The notes below the pieces were generated by a model, which worked only from the letters and a program-made list of their open reading frames with translations, did not search any database and had not been told where the DNA came from. This document shows, one piece after another, positions 17,423 through 25,903 of a stretch of 64,000 nucleotides of DNA. Each line of letters starts with the position of its first letter. Position 1 is the stretch's first letter. Position numbers and translations under genes: made by a program. Location: NCBI RefSeq assembly GCF_017114865.1, contig NZ_JADEYH010000001.1, forward strand, positions 124,001 through 188,000, given 5' to 3'. This DNA is from Streptomyces verrucosisporus. Lineage in GTDB: Bacteria; Actinomycetota; Actinomycetes; Streptomycetales; Streptomycetaceae.

Positions 17423-18664
17423 TCAGGCTCGCCGCAGCACTTCCGGCGACAGCTCCGCCGGCGTGCGGTGGCCGGACAGGCCCAGCGTCAGGTCCAGGTC
17501 GGCCAGCAGGGAGCGCAGCACGTGCCGCACGCCCTCCTCACCGCCGTGCGCCAGGCCGTAGGCGTACGGGCGGCCGAGCAGCACCGCCCGGGCGCCCAGT
17601 GCCAGCGCCTTGAGGACGTCCGCGCCGGTGCGCACCCCGGAGTCGAACAGCACCTCGATCCGGTCGCCGACCGCCTCGGCGATCTCCGGCAGCATGTCCA
17701 GGGAGGCCACCGCGCCGTCCACCTGCCGGCCGCCGTGGTTGGAGACCACGATGCCGTCCATGCCGGCGTCGGCCGCCCGCCGGGCGTCGTCCGGGTGCTG
17801 GACGCCCTTGAGGACGATGGGGCCGTCCCAGTGCTCGCGCAGGAACGGCAGCCGGTCCCAGGACTTGTCGGTGCCGGTGAACATCGGCACCCAGCGCAGT
17901 ACCGCGGAGATCGGGTCCTCCTCCGGGGACTTGTCCAGCCCGGCGCGGAAGGCCGGGTCGGAGAAGGGGATCGCCGTGCCCACGCCCCGGATGAACGGCA
18001 GGTAGGACAGGTCCAGGTCGTGCGGGCGCCAGGCCAGGGTCCAGGTGTCGAGGGTGACCACGAGTGTGGTGAAGCCCGCCGCCTTCGCCCGCCGGAGGAT
18101 GCTGACGCAGACCTCGTCCTCGTTCGGCCAGTACAGCTGGTACCAGCGCGGCCCGTCGCCGCTCGCCCGCGCGACCTCCTCGACGGTGTGGGAGGAGGCG
18201 GTGGACAGGACCATGGGCACGCCCAGGGCGGCGGCGGCCCGGGCGGTGGCGAGTTCGCCGTCGGGGTGGACGATCGACTGCACGCCGATGGGCGCCAGCA
18301 GCACGGGGGCGGGCATGCGCGTGCCCAGCACGGTGGTGCCCAGGTCGCGCGCCGTCGCGTCGCGCAGCATGCGCGGGACGATCCGCCGGCGGTCGAACGC
18401 CTCCCGGTTGGCGCGGTCCGTCGCGCCGGACCCGGCCGCCCCGGCCACGTACCAGAACGGCCCGTCATCCAGCCGCTCGCGGGCCGAGGCCTCCAGGGCG
18501 GTGAGGTCGGTGGTGAACGGCGGGAGCTGCCCGCCCAGGCCGTTCAGGTAGATCTCGCTCTGGTACGCGCCGAAGTTCGCGCCCTGCACGTCCTGCGCGC
18601 CCGGTGCGCCCTGCACGTCCTGCGCCGCGCCGGGTGCCCCGGCCCGTCCGCCCGGCTCGCTCAT
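17423..18664 (-). CDS. FMN-dependent alpha-hydroxy acid oxidase, lactate 2-monooxygenase type
   Basis: The 413-aa protein is an (S)-2-hydroxy-acid oxidase family member, with YVAGAAGSGATDRANREAF, the PVLLAPIG flavin site, QLYWPNED, the Lys in IVLKGVQ, and the catalytic VVSNHGGRQVDGA His-Gly-Gly-Arg motif. The insert between about 215 and 265 and the N-terminal ANFGAYQSEIYLNGLGG fit the lactate 2-monooxygenase group, which converts L-lactate and oxygen to acetate, CO2 and water. The first 30 residues contain a slipped DNA repeat encoding QDVQGAPG twice. It lies 31 bases downstream of the PhzF gene, probably in one operon. Confidence 0.88.
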   Translation of the reverse strand: MSEPGGRAGAPGAAQDVQGAPGAQDVQGANFGAYQSEIYLNGLGGQLPPFTTDLTALEASARERLDDGPFWYVAGAAGSGATDRANREAFDRRRIVPRMLRDATARDLGTTVLGTRMPAPVLLAPIGVQSIVHPDGELATARAAAALGVPMVLSTASSHTVEEVARASGDGPRWYQLYWPNEDEVCVSILRRAKAAGFTTLVVTLDTWTLAWRPHDLDLSYLPFIRGVGTAIPFSDPAFRAGLDKSPEEDPISAVLRWVPMFTGTDKSWDRLPFLREHWDGPIVLKGVQHPDDARRAADAGMDGIVVSNHGGRQVDGAVASLDMLPEIAEAVGDRIEVLFDSGVRTGADVLKALALGARAVLLGRPYAYGLAHGGEEGVRHVLRSLLADLDLTLGLSGHRTPAELSPEVLRRA

Positions 18665-18695
18665 GCTCCGTCCGTCCCTTCCCTCGGTTCCCGCC

Positions 18696-19619
18696 TCACC
18701 CGATGCGGGCCGCCGCTCCCGACACCCGCACGCGCGGGTCGTCCTCGCGCAGCCCGACCTCCAGCAGTCCGGGCCGGCCCATGTCGTGCCCCTGGTGGAG
18801 GGTGAGGACCGCCGGCGCGGTGATCAGGCCCAGGGCGCGAAGATACCCCCCGAGCGCCGCCGCGGCCGCCCCCGTGGCGGGATCCTCCACCACGCCTCCG
18901 ACCGGGAACGGGTCGCGGACGTGGAAGACCGTCCCCGGACCCGTGCCCGTCCCGTCGCCCGAGTCCCCTTCCCGCCACACCAGTTGGAGTGTGGTCAGGT
19001 CCAGCCGCAGCATCAGCGCCCGCAGCCGCTCGAAGTCGTAGTCCAGCGCGGCCAGCCGCTCGCGGGTCGCGGCGGCGAGCACCAGGTGCCGGGCTCCGGC
19101 GTAGGCGATACGGGCGGGCAGGGAGGGATCCAGCTCGCCGGGCTGCCAGCCGAGCGCGGCCAGAGCCTCGGCCAGGTCGTCCTCGCCGATGCCGGCCACG
19201 TACGGCTCGACGCTGGTCAGTGTGGCGCGCAGGCCGCCGCCGCCGGTGGTGACCGTGACGGGCACGGTCCCGGCCGGGGTGGCGAAGACCAGCTCGCCGG
19301 GCCCGATCCGCTCGGCGAGCGCGACGGCCGCGGCCACCGTGGCGTGCCCGCAGAAGGGCACCTCGGCGGCCGGGCTGAAGTACCGCACGGTGAAACCGCG
19401 CCCCGGCGCCGTGCCCGGGGCCCCGTCCCCGTCCGGCGAGGGGGTGAGGAAGGCGGTCTCCGAGTAGCCGACCTCGGCGGCGATCGCGAGCATCCGCGCC
19501 TCGTCCAGGCCGCTCGCGTCGAGGACGACTCCGGCCGGGTTGCCGCCGTCCGGGTCGGATGAGAAGGCGGTGTAGCGCAGTACGTCAGGGGTACCGGACC
19601 CCGTCTCCGTGGTGGTCAT
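18696..19619 (-). CDS. PhzF family isomerase-like protein
   Basis: The 307-aa protein fits the PhzF/DapF-fold family: YTAFSSDPDGGNPAGVV, the catalytic Glu in GYSETAFLTP, VRYFSPAAEVPFCGHATVAAA, and EDPATGAAAAALGGYL near the C-terminus. PhzF itself isomerises trans-2,3-dihydro-3-hydroxyanthranilate in phenazine synthesis, but most family members have unknown substrates and no phenazine genes are present here. It is the first gene of a likely two-gene operon with the lactate monooxygenase-type enzyme. Confidence 0.9.
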   Translation of the reverse strand: MTTTETGSGTPDVLRYTAFSSDPDGGNPAGVVLDASGLDEARMLAIAAEVGYSETAFLTPSPDGDGAPGTAPGRGFTVRYFSPAAEVPFCGHATVAAAVALAERIGPGELVFATPAGTVPVTVTTGGGGLRATLTSVEPYVAGIGEDDLAEALAALGWQPGELDPSLPARIAYAGARHLVLAAATRERLAALDYDFERLRALMLRLDLTTLQLVWREGDSGDGTGTGPGTVFHVRDPFPVGGVVEDPATGAAAAALGGYLRALGLITAPAVLTLHQGHDMGRPGLLEVGLREDDPRVRVSGAAARIG

Positions 19620-19776
19620 GTCCGGCCCAACCCCGCGCCGCCCGGCCCTTATTCCGTACCGGCCGCGCGGAGCGGAACGCGTCCCGCCGCACGGTTCGCG
19701 TCACCCGCCCGCCATAAAAGCGTCGTGTACGCGCCAACGTGTTGCCGCCGAAACGCAGCCCCGGAACGCTGCAATC

Positions 19777-21414
19777 ATGTGCATGACGCACTCGCCGAGC
19801 GCCGACGCAGAACTCAGAGCCGCCGCACGCCACCTGGGCCGCCGCCGCTTCCTGACCGTCACCGGGGCCGCCGCCGCCCTGGCCCTGAGTACCAACCTGC
19901 CCTCCACCGCCCACGCCGCCCCCGCCCTGGACCCCGCCCGGATCACGGGCGACCCCTTCACCCTGGGCGTCGCCTCCGGAGACCCGCGCCACGACTCGGT
20001 GGTGCTGTGGACCCGACTGGCACCCAGGCCGTACGAGCCGGACGGCGGGCTGCCCGCCGAGCGCGTCACCGTCGGCTGGGAGATCGCCCGCGACGAGCGC
20101 TTCCGCCACGTGGTCGCGCGCGGCGCCGCGCTCGCCCACCCCGAGTTCCACCACACCGTGCACGTGGAGGCCCAAGGACTCGCCCCCGGCCGCGACTACC
20201 ACTACCGCTTCCGCGCCGGCCGCTGGATCAGCCCCGCCGGCCGCACCCGCACCGCCCCCGCGCCCGGCGCGGTGCCCGCCTCCCTGAACTTCGCCCTCGC
20301 CTCCTGCCAGGCATACCACCAGGGCTACTACACCGCCTTCGGCCACCTGGCCCGCGAGGAGGACGTCGACGCCGTCCTCCACCTGGGCGACTACCTCTAC
20401 GAGTACGCCGTCGACTCCGCCGGCGGCGACCGGAAGTACACCGACCGCACGCTGCCGGAGGTGTTCGCCCGGGAGACGGTGACGCTGGAGGACTACCGGC
20501 TGCGGTACGCCCTCTACAAGACCGACCCCGACCTCATGGCCGCCCACGCCGCCCACCCGTGGATCGTCACCTGGGACGACCACGAGACGGAGAACAACTA
20601 CGCGGGCGGCATACCGGAGAACAACGTGCCGCCGGAGGAGTTCCTCATCCGCCGTGCCGCCGCCTACCGCGCGTACTACGAGAACATGCCACTGCGCCGC
20701 CCCCAGCGCCCCCAGGGCCCCGACCTGAGGCTCTACCGGCGCCTGCACTACGGGCGCCTGGCGCAGCTCGACGTGCTCGACACCCGCCAGTACCGCGACA
20801 ACCAGGCGAACGGCGACGGCTGGAAGGTGCCCACGCCCGAGTCGCAGGAGCCCTCGCGCACCATGCTCGGCGCCGGCCAGGAGCGCTGGCTGGCCGACGG
20901 CTGGCGCCGCTCGCGGGCGCTGTGGAACGTGGTGCCGCAGCAGGTCGTCCTCTCCCGCCGCCGCAACCGGGTCGAGGGCCCCTGGCCGGTCTCCATGGAC
21001 GCCTGGGACGGCTACCCCGGAGCCCGCGAGCGCTTCCTGGCGGGCGCGGAGGCGGCCGGCGTGGACAACCTCGTCGTCCTCACCGGCGACGTCCACGTCC
21101 ACTACGGGCTGGACATCAAGCGCGACTTCGACGACCCGGGCTCGCGCAACGCCGGTGTGGAGATCGTCACATCCTCCATCTCCAGCGGCCGGGACGGCGC
21201 GGAGCGGCCCGCCAACTGGCAGACGCTGATGACCGCCAACCCGCACATGCGCTATTACAACGGGCGGCGCGGCTACGTGATGCTCGGCCTGAACCGCGAG
21301 CGGCTGCGCGCCGACTACCGCACGGTCTCCGCCGTGACCACCCCGGGCGCGCCGGTCACCACGGCCGCGTCCTTCGTCTCGCCCGCCGGGGAGCCGGGGC
21401 TGCTGCCGGCCTGA
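19777..21414 (+). CDS. phoD: PhoD-like alkaline phosphatase, Tat-exported
   Basis: The 545-aa protein begins with a twin-arginine signal (GRRRFLTVTGAAAALAL ... TAHAAP), then a Fibronectin-III-like N-domain and the PhoD metallophosphatase domain with HLGDYLYEY, TWDDHETENNY and LTGDVHVHY metal-ligand motifs. PhoD enzymes release phosphate from diesters and monoesters outside the cell using Fe and Ca. Start choice is ATG at 19777 or the next ATG at 19783. The upstream DNA holds degenerate GTTCGCG/GTCACC elements but no convincing PHO box. Confidence 0.92.
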   Translation: MCMTHSPSADAELRAAARHLGRRRFLTVTGAAAALALSTNLPSTAHAAPALDPARITGDPFTLGVASGDPRHDSVVLWTRLAPRPYEPDGGLPAERVTVGWEIARDERFRHVVARGAALAHPEFHHTVHVEAQGLAPGRDYHYRFRAGRWISPAGRTRTAPAPGAVPASLNFALASCQAYHQGYYTAFGHLAREEDVDAVLHLGDYLYEYAVDSAGGDRKYTDRTLPEVFARETVTLEDYRLRYALYKTDPDLMAAHAAHPWIVTWDDHETENNYAGGIPENNVPPEEFLIRRAAAYRAYYENMPLRRPQRPQGPDLRLYRRLHYGRLAQLDVLDTRQYRDNQANGDGWKVPTPESQEPSRTMLGAGQERWLADGWRRSRALWNVVPQQVVLSRRRNRVEGPWPVSMDAWDGYPGARERFLAGAEAAGVDNLVVLTGDVHVHYGLDIKRDFDDPGSRNAGVEIVTSSISSGRDGAERPANWQTLMTANPHMRYYNGRRGYVMLGLNRERLRADYRTVSAVTTPGAPVTTAASFVSPAGEPGLLPA

Positions 21415-21418
21415 TCCG

Positions 21419-21450
21419 GGCGGCCCGTGCGGGGCCGCCGGGGCTCTTTT
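21419..21450 (+). terminator. terminator after phoD
   Basis: An eight-bp GC stem (GGCGGCCC / GGGCCGCC, five-base loop) followed by GGGGCTCTTTT lies immediately after the PhoD stop, a typical intrinsic terminator. Confidence 0.75.
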
Positions 21451-21471
21451 GTCCGGATACTGAACAAAGAG
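21444..21471. promoter_or_regulatory. inverted repeat in the MFS transporter promoter region
   Basis: CTCTTTTGT and ACAAAGAG form an inverted repeat with an 11-base spacer, 62 bases upstream of the MFS start. A second TTTTGT/ACAAAA repeat precedes the MFS gene at 54390. It may be an operator for a local regulator of drug efflux, although none is encoded beside it. Overlap with the phoD terminator T-tract weakens the case. Confidence 0.35.
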
Positions 21472-21532
21472 GGTGTGCCGGGGCCGGGAAACCTGGGATG
21501 ATTGGACGGTTCCGTCGAATCTGGAGAGGTGA

Positions 21533-22906
21533 ATGACCGACCCCGGCCCGTCCCCGGCCGCCGCCGAAACCGAGATACCCCAGCAGCTCCCCGCGCCCCC
21601 GGCCCCCGGCGCCCGTGGATCCGGACCGCTGAAGTCCGGCCCCCCGAAGTCCGGGCGGAGAGCGGGCCGGGCCCAGCAGGCCCCGCCCGCCGGCCCCGCC
21701 CGCGCCGGGCTGCTGATCACCCTCATCCTCGGCGGCCTCACCGCCCTTCCCGCGCTGTCGATGGACATGTACCTCCCGGCGCTGCCCGACGTCGGCACCG
21801 CCTACGGCAGCCCGGCCGCCCAGGTCCAGCTCACCCTCACCGCCTGCCTGCTGGGCCTGGCCGTCGGCCAGCTCGTCATCGGCCCGATGAGCGACCGCTT
21901 CGGCCGCCGCCGCCCGCTGCTGGCGGGCATGGCCGGCTACGTCCTGGCCAGCGCCGCCTGCGCGCTGGCGCCGGGCATCCACTCCCTTACCGCCTTCCGT
22001 CTGCTGCAGGGCCTGGCGGGGGCGGCGGGCATCGTGATCGCCCGGGCGGTCGTGCGCGACCTGTACGACGGGCTGGCCATGGCCCGCTTCTTCTCCACCC
22101 TGATGCTGATCGCCGGCGCCGCCCCCGTCCTGGCGCCCGTCTTCGGCGGGCAGGTGCTGCGGTTCACCGACTGGCGCGGCGTCTTCCTCGTGCTCGCCGC
22201 CTTCGGCCTCGTCCTCACCCTTGTCACCGCCTGGCGGCTGCCGGAGACCCTGCCGCCGGCGCGGCGGCACGGCGGCGGAGTGGCCGACGCCCTGCGCACC
22301 ATGCGCGGCCTCTTCGCCGACCGGGCCTTCACCGGCTACCTGCTGGTGGGCAGCTTCGGCTTCGCGGCCCTGTTCGCGTACGTGGCGGCATCACCGTTCG
22401 TCATCCAGGAGATCTACGGCGCCTCGCCGCAGACCTTCAGCCTGCTGTTCATGGTCAACTCCATCGGCCTGGTGGCCTTCGGCCAGCTCAACGGCAAGAT
22501 CCTGGTCGGCCGCGTCTGCCTGGACCGCGTCATCGCCGTCGGCCTGGGCGTGATCGCGCTCTCGGCCGCCGCCCTGCTGGTGATGACCTCCGGCCTGCTG
22601 GGGAAGGCCGGGCTCCTGCCCGTGTCCGTCGGCCTGTTCGTGCTGATGTCCGCCATGGCGCTGGTACTGCCCAACGCCAACTCCCAGGGCCTGATGCGCA
22701 CCCCGCACGCCGCGGGCTCCGCCTCCGCCCTGCTGGGCACCTCCCAGTTCCTCGTCGGCGCGATCGCCTCCCCGCTGGTGGGCGTCGCGGGCGAGGACAC
22801 GGCCGTGCCGATGGCGGTGGTGCAGCTGGTGTGCGCGCTCATCTCCATCGCCTGCTTCGCCGCGCTGTGCCGCCCGAAGCGCGGGCGGGGGAGCGTAAGG
22901 GCCTGA
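21533..22906 (+). CDS. Bcr/CflA-type multidrug efflux MFS transporter
   Basis: The 457-aa protein has a 55-residue Pro/Gly-rich cytoplasmic N-terminal extension followed by 12 membrane segments of the DHA1 Bcr/CflA group: MDMYLPALPDVG in the first loop, GPMSDRFGRRRPLL as the MFS motif A, and RLLQGLAGAAG as motif B. Members export drugs such as bicyclomycin or chloramphenicol by proton antiport; the substrate here is unknown. GGAGAGGT lies right before the ATG. Its 3' end is seven bases from the convergent flavin-oxidase-type gene. Confidence 0.92.
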   Translation: MTDPGPSPAAAETEIPQQLPAPPAPGARGSGPLKSGPPKSGRRAGRAQQAPPAGPARAGLLITLILGGLTALPALSMDMYLPALPDVGTAYGSPAAQVQLTLTACLLGLAVGQLVIGPMSDRFGRRRPLLAGMAGYVLASAACALAPGIHSLTAFRLLQGLAGAAGIVIARAVVRDLYDGLAMARFFSTLMLIAGAAPVLAPVFGGQVLRFTDWRGVFLVLAAFGLVLTLVTAWRLPETLPPARRHGGGVADALRTMRGLFADRAFTGYLLVGSFGFAALFAYVAASPFVIQEIYGASPQTFSLLFMVNSIGLVAFGQLNGKILVGRVCLDRVIAVGLGVIALSAAALLVMTSGLLGKAGLLPVSVGLFVLMSAMALVLPNANSQGLMRTPHAAGSASALLGTSQFLVGAIASPLVGVAGEDTAVPMAVVQLVCALISIACFAALCRPKRGRGSVRA

Positions 22907-22913
22907 CGAGACG

Positions 22914-23879
22914 TCACCGGGAGCTTGCCGGACCGCCCGCGGGAGCGGGAGGGTTGAAGCGTGAGAACTCGGGCGGGCTCCACCCGGCGGGCACGGTGCC
23001 GGGCAGCTCGACGACACCGGTGACGGTGAACTCAACCGCGCGCCCGGTCTCCGCGTCCCCGGGGCCCCCGGCGGCCCCCGCGCCCCAGGTGATCTCCGCG
23101 GTGCCGGTGAGGTGGAGGGTGGCGCCGGTCGCGTAGTCGGGCACCACCAGGCCCGCCCTGGGATTGACCAGCAGGTTCCCCAGGGTCAGGAGCATCGCGT
23201 TGCCCGTGTAGTCCGGCCAGCGCAGCCGGGTGGGCGTAAGAACCTGGAGGAAGCCCGGGTTGCCGCCCCGGTGGGAGGCGTCGGCGCGGCCGTGCTCGTC
23301 GGCGGTGGCGACGAAGAAGGTGTCGGCGCCGGCGACGAGGCGCCGCTGCCCGTCGTCGAGGCGGTCGCCACGGCGGACCCGGGCCGGCCGTGCGGCGAGC
23401 GGCGCCGACGGCGTACCCGGACCGGGCCCCGGAGGGGTGCGCTTCTGGATGTACTTGGGGCAGTTGGCCACCACCTGGTCGAGATCGACGAGCAGCCCGC
23501 CGCCCTGCGGGTGCGCCGTGCCGTTCATCCGCATCCGCCGCCGGGTGGCGGTGTCGATGGCGAGCATACCCAGACGGGCCGGGCGCTCCAGGGCCGACGC
23601 CAGGGGATCGGCCGGGGCCGGGCGGGCCGCGACGGACAGGCTGCGCTCGTCCGGTGCGCGCAGGAACCCCGCGGGGCCGGTGAGCACGGTGGCCCACACG
23701 TCCCCGCGCTCGTCGGCGGCCCCGGCGACCAGCAGGCGCTGCTCGGCGAGGAAAGCGGCCGCCACGGGCGGCACGGTGTCGCGAATCGCGCGCCCGGAGA
23801 TCTCGGCCTTCCGGCGCAGGCCCGCGCGTTCCTGGGCCTCGCGCTCGCCGCGGTGGTACGGGCCGGTCGCGGTGGTCAT
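22914..23879 (-). CDS. pyridoxamine 5'-phosphate oxidase-family protein
   Basis: The 321-aa protein contains two stretches of the FMN-binding split-barrel fold: a first half with QRLLVAGAADERGDVWATVLTGPAGFL and a second half with DTFFVATADEHGRADASHRGGNPGFLQVL, LRWPDYTGNAMLLTLGNLLVNPRAGL. Such proteins bind FMN or F420, but no reaction can be assigned. AGGAG lies nine bases before the ATG at 23879. It is 83 bases downstream of the VOC gene and faces the CGNR regulator gene divergently, so the three probably form one regulated unit. Confidence 0.88.
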   Translation of the reverse strand: MTTATGPYHRGEREAQERAGLRRKAEISGRAIRDTVPPVAAAFLAEQRLLVAGAADERGDVWATVLTGPAGFLRAPDERSLSVAARPAPADPLASALERPARLGMLAIDTATRRRMRMNGTAHPQGGGLLVDLDQVVANCPKYIQKRTPPGPGPGTPSAPLAARPARVRRGDRLDDGQRRLVAGADTFFVATADEHGRADASHRGGNPGFLQVLTPTRLRWPDYTGNAMLLTLGNLLVNPRAGLVVPDYATGATLHLTGTAEITWGAGAAGGPGDAETGRAVEFTVTGVVELPGTVPAGWSPPEFSRFNPPAPAGGPASSR

Positions 23880-23962
23880 GGTGGCTGCTCCTCGGGACGT
23901 GCGGCGGTGTCGGTCGCGGGCCGCACGGCCGGGCGGCTGCCGCCCGGCCGTGTGATGGCGGA

Positions 23963-24427
23963 TCAGAAGAAGCCGCAGGTGGGGGCGGAGGCGACGGGGG
24001 CCGCGGCGGTGTCGGCACCGGTCAGGGCGTAGATCTCCAGCCGGATGCCGTCGGGGTCGGTGAAGAAGATCCCTCCCGAGGCGGCGCCCTCGCCGTGGGG
24101 GACGACGCCCTCGTAGGCGAAGGCGGCGCCCAGACCGCGCAGCACCTCCTCGGCCGCGCGCACCTCCTCGACCGTCTCCACCTGGAAGGACAGGTGGTGC
24201 AGGCCGGGCCGGCCGGTGGCGAACCCGCCCTCGCCCTGCTGCCACAGGGTCACCATCAGGCGGCCCTCGCGGCCGAGGAAGGCGAAGGCGCGGCCGGGCT
24301 CGCGGCTCTCCGCCTGCACCTCGAAGCCGAAGACCTCGCGGTAGAAGTCCAGCGAACGGTCCAGGTCGGTGACGTTCAGACCGATGTGCCCGGTCTGCAG
24401 GGCGGCGGGGGCGGCGGTAGCGGACAT
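23963..24427 (-). CDS. VOC family (glyoxalase/dioxygenase-like) protein
   Basis: The 154-aa protein has paired beta-alpha-beta-beta-beta modules with metal-ligand positions at HIGLNVTDLDRSLDFYREVFGF, HHLSFQVETVEEV and FTDPDGIRLEIYAL, matching two-histidine-plus-glutamate VOC enzymes. Candidates are glyoxalase- or extradiol-dioxygenase-like activities. GGAGGTG lies nine bases before the ATG at 24427. It ends ASAPTCGFF. It is transcribed away from the CGNR regulator and precedes the PNPOx-type gene. Confidence 0.88.
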   Translation of the reverse strand: MSATAAPAALQTGHIGLNVTDLDRSLDFYREVFGFEVQAESREPGRAFAFLGREGRLMVTLWQQGEGGFATGRPGLHHLSFQVETVEEVRAAEEVLRGLGAAFAYEGVVPHGEGAASGGIFFTDPDGIRLEIYALTGADTAAAPVASAPTCGFF

Positions 24428-24466
24428 GACGGAACACCTCCAGCCGGCGTCCGGGGCCATCCCGGA

Positions 24467-24496
24467 CTAACCGTTGAATGTGACTTTAAGGGTTAG
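24467..24496. promoter_or_regulatory. putative CGNR operator between the VOC and CGNR genes
   Basis: CTAACC (24467-24472) and GGTTAG (24491-24496) form an inverted repeat with an 18-base spacer in the divergent promoter region; a third GGTTAG half-site starts at 24533. The left arm overlaps a likely -10 (TTAGTC on the reverse strand) of the VOC gene. A similar CTAA-N23-TTAA repeat lies before the second CGNR gene. Confidence 0.45.
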
Positions 24497-24573
24497 GTCG
24501 AATGGGAGGCAACCTCTTATGTGGTGATAGCCGGTTAGGCTGGGATGGTGAACGGCTGACGGAAGGAGCTCGT

Positions 24574-25164
24574 ATGGGTGACGACGCGGGAGACACCGGT
24601 CCTCCGTCCAGGGCGCCCGGCCCCGACCCCAGGCCCCTCCTGGGCGAACCGCTCAGCCTGGACCTGCTCAACACCCGGTGGATCGACGGCGGCACCCGGC
24701 ACGATCTGCTGGAGGACCTCGACGGATTCGGCGTGTGGCTGGCCGGCCACGGCCTGCTGGAGAGGACCGGCGCCACACCGGCCGCCCTGACGGCGACCCT
24801 CAGGGCCCGCGAGGCGCTCCAGGCCGTCGTCGCCGACCCCGGCGACGGGTGCGCCCGGGAAGGGCTCAACGCCGTCCTGGCGCGCGGGCGCGTCCTGCGC
24901 AGCCTGGGCCCCGAAGGCCCGGCCGAGCGGGCCGAGACCGACGATCCGGCCTGGCTGGCGGCCTGGCTGGCCGCCGACGACTACCTGCGTCTGGTGGGCG
25001 CCGCCCCCGACCGCGTCCGGGCGTGCGCCAACGACGGGTGCGTCCTGCACTTCTACGACGTCTCCCGCAACGGCACCCGCCGCTGGTGCTCCATGTCCGG
25101 CTGCGGCAACCGCGCCAAGGCCTCACGCCACTACGCGCGCGCCCGTCGCCGCGAGGGCCGTTAG
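24574..25164 (+). CDS. CGNR zinc-finger transcriptional regulator
   Basis: The 196-aa protein has the ABATE-type N-terminal domain (LGEPLSLDLLNTRW) and a C-terminal CGNR zinc finger: CANDGCVLHFYDVSRN then RWCSMSGCGNRAKASRHY, with four cysteines and the CGNR tetrad. CGNR proteins are stress-linked DNA-binding regulators. GGAAGGAG lies upstream of the ATG at 24574. It is divergent from the VOC/PNPOx genes, which it probably controls, and convergent with a second CGNR gene 12 bases away. Confidence 0.92.
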   Translation: MGDDAGDTGPPSRAPGPDPRPLLGEPLSLDLLNTRWIDGGTRHDLLEDLDGFGVWLAGHGLLERTGATPAALTATLRAREALQAVVADPGDGCAREGLNAVLARGRVLRSLGPEGPAERAETDDPAWLAAWLAADDYLRLVGAAPDRVRACANDGCVLHFYDVSRNGTRRWCSMSGCGNRAKASRHYARARRREGR

Positions 25165-25175
25165 CGGCCGGCCGA

Positions 25176-25874
25176 TCAGGACCGCCGCTGCCTGTTGTGG
25201 CGCGCCACCCGCACCCGGTTGCCGCAGGCCGGAGTGCACCACTCCCGGCGCCGGTGGGACTTGACGAAGTACAGGACGCAGCCCGGGGCCGCGCAGGCGC
25301 GCACGTCGCGCCGCCCGGGGCCCGTCAGTAGCTCCACACCGGAGACTGCCACCGAGCCCAGCAGGACCATGAGGGGGTCGGGCTCGGCCCAGCGCACCAC
25401 CGGGCCGTCCGCCGCCCCGCTTTCGCTCCCGTCCCCGATCTCGGGCCAGCTCACGGCCAGCCTCGCGGCCCGGTTCACCACCGCGACCGGCCGTCCGCCG
25501 TAGGGCTCCTGTGCGACGCAGGCGCGGCTCAGCTCCCTCAGCGCCTCGCGCAACCGCCGGAAGCCCGCCAGATGGGAAGCCGTCGCCGGGGCGTCCGCCC
25601 GCCGGACCGGTTCCCGGGGGAACGCCTCCGCGTGCTCCTCCAGCCACAGGTCCAGTTCGGCCGGGGTGGTCAGCGCGTCCACCGGGCCGCCGCGCAGCCC
25701 GCCGTGGACGAACGTGGTGTTCACCAGCTCCAGCGCCAGTGGCTCTCCGCTCAGCGGTGGCCGGGGCTTCGTCCCGCTCTCCGTCTCAACCGCCCCCTCG
25801 CCGAACCGGGTTGCCCTCTCGCCGACGATGATGCCATGCTCCTCACCTAATGGATGATGTGCGAGTTGACCCAT
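25176..25874 (-). CDS. second CGNR zinc-finger transcriptional regulator
   Basis: The 232-aa protein shares the layout of its neighbour: LSGEPLALELVNTTFVHGG and a C-terminal CAAPGCVLYFVKSHRRR with WCTPACGNRVRVARHNRQR. The two are too different in sequence to be a recent duplication. The only usable in-frame start is the ATG at 25874, which lacks a Shine-Dalgarno and lies inside an inverted repeat; a leaderless mRNA or a rare start downstream are both possible. It is divergent from the HPP membrane protein gene. Confidence 0.88.
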   Translation of the reverse strand: MGQLAHHPLGEEHGIIVGERATRFGEGAVETESGTKPRPPLSGEPLALELVNTTFVHGGLRGGPVDALTTPAELDLWLEEHAEAFPREPVRRADAPATASHLAGFRRLREALRELSRACVAQEPYGGRPVAVVNRAARLAVSWPEIGDGSESGAADGPVVRWAEPDPLMVLLGSVAVSGVELLTGPGRRDVRACAAPGCVLYFVKSHRRREWCTPACGNRVRVARHNRQRRS

Positions 25875-25877
25875 TAA
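25847..25877. promoter_or_regulatory. putative operator between the second CGNR gene and the HPP gene
   Basis: TAATGG (25848-25853) and CCATTA (25871-25876) form an inverted repeat with a 17-base spacer, extended to CTAA and TTAA at the outside. It covers the putative CGNR start codon, so binding there would block its own expression. Confidence 0.4.
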
Positions 25878-25903
25878 CAAACGGCGGGCGCCCGGAGGTC
25901 TTT

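Noticed and set aside
19660..19776. PHO-box-like elements before phoD
   Set aside because: Only scattered GTTCGCG and GTCACC matches with no regular 11-base spacing.
19585..21798. A 737-codon reverse-strand frame over phoD and the start of the MFS gene
   Set aside because: Crosses two real genes and a terminator; product is Gly/Val/Arg/His-rich with no domain.
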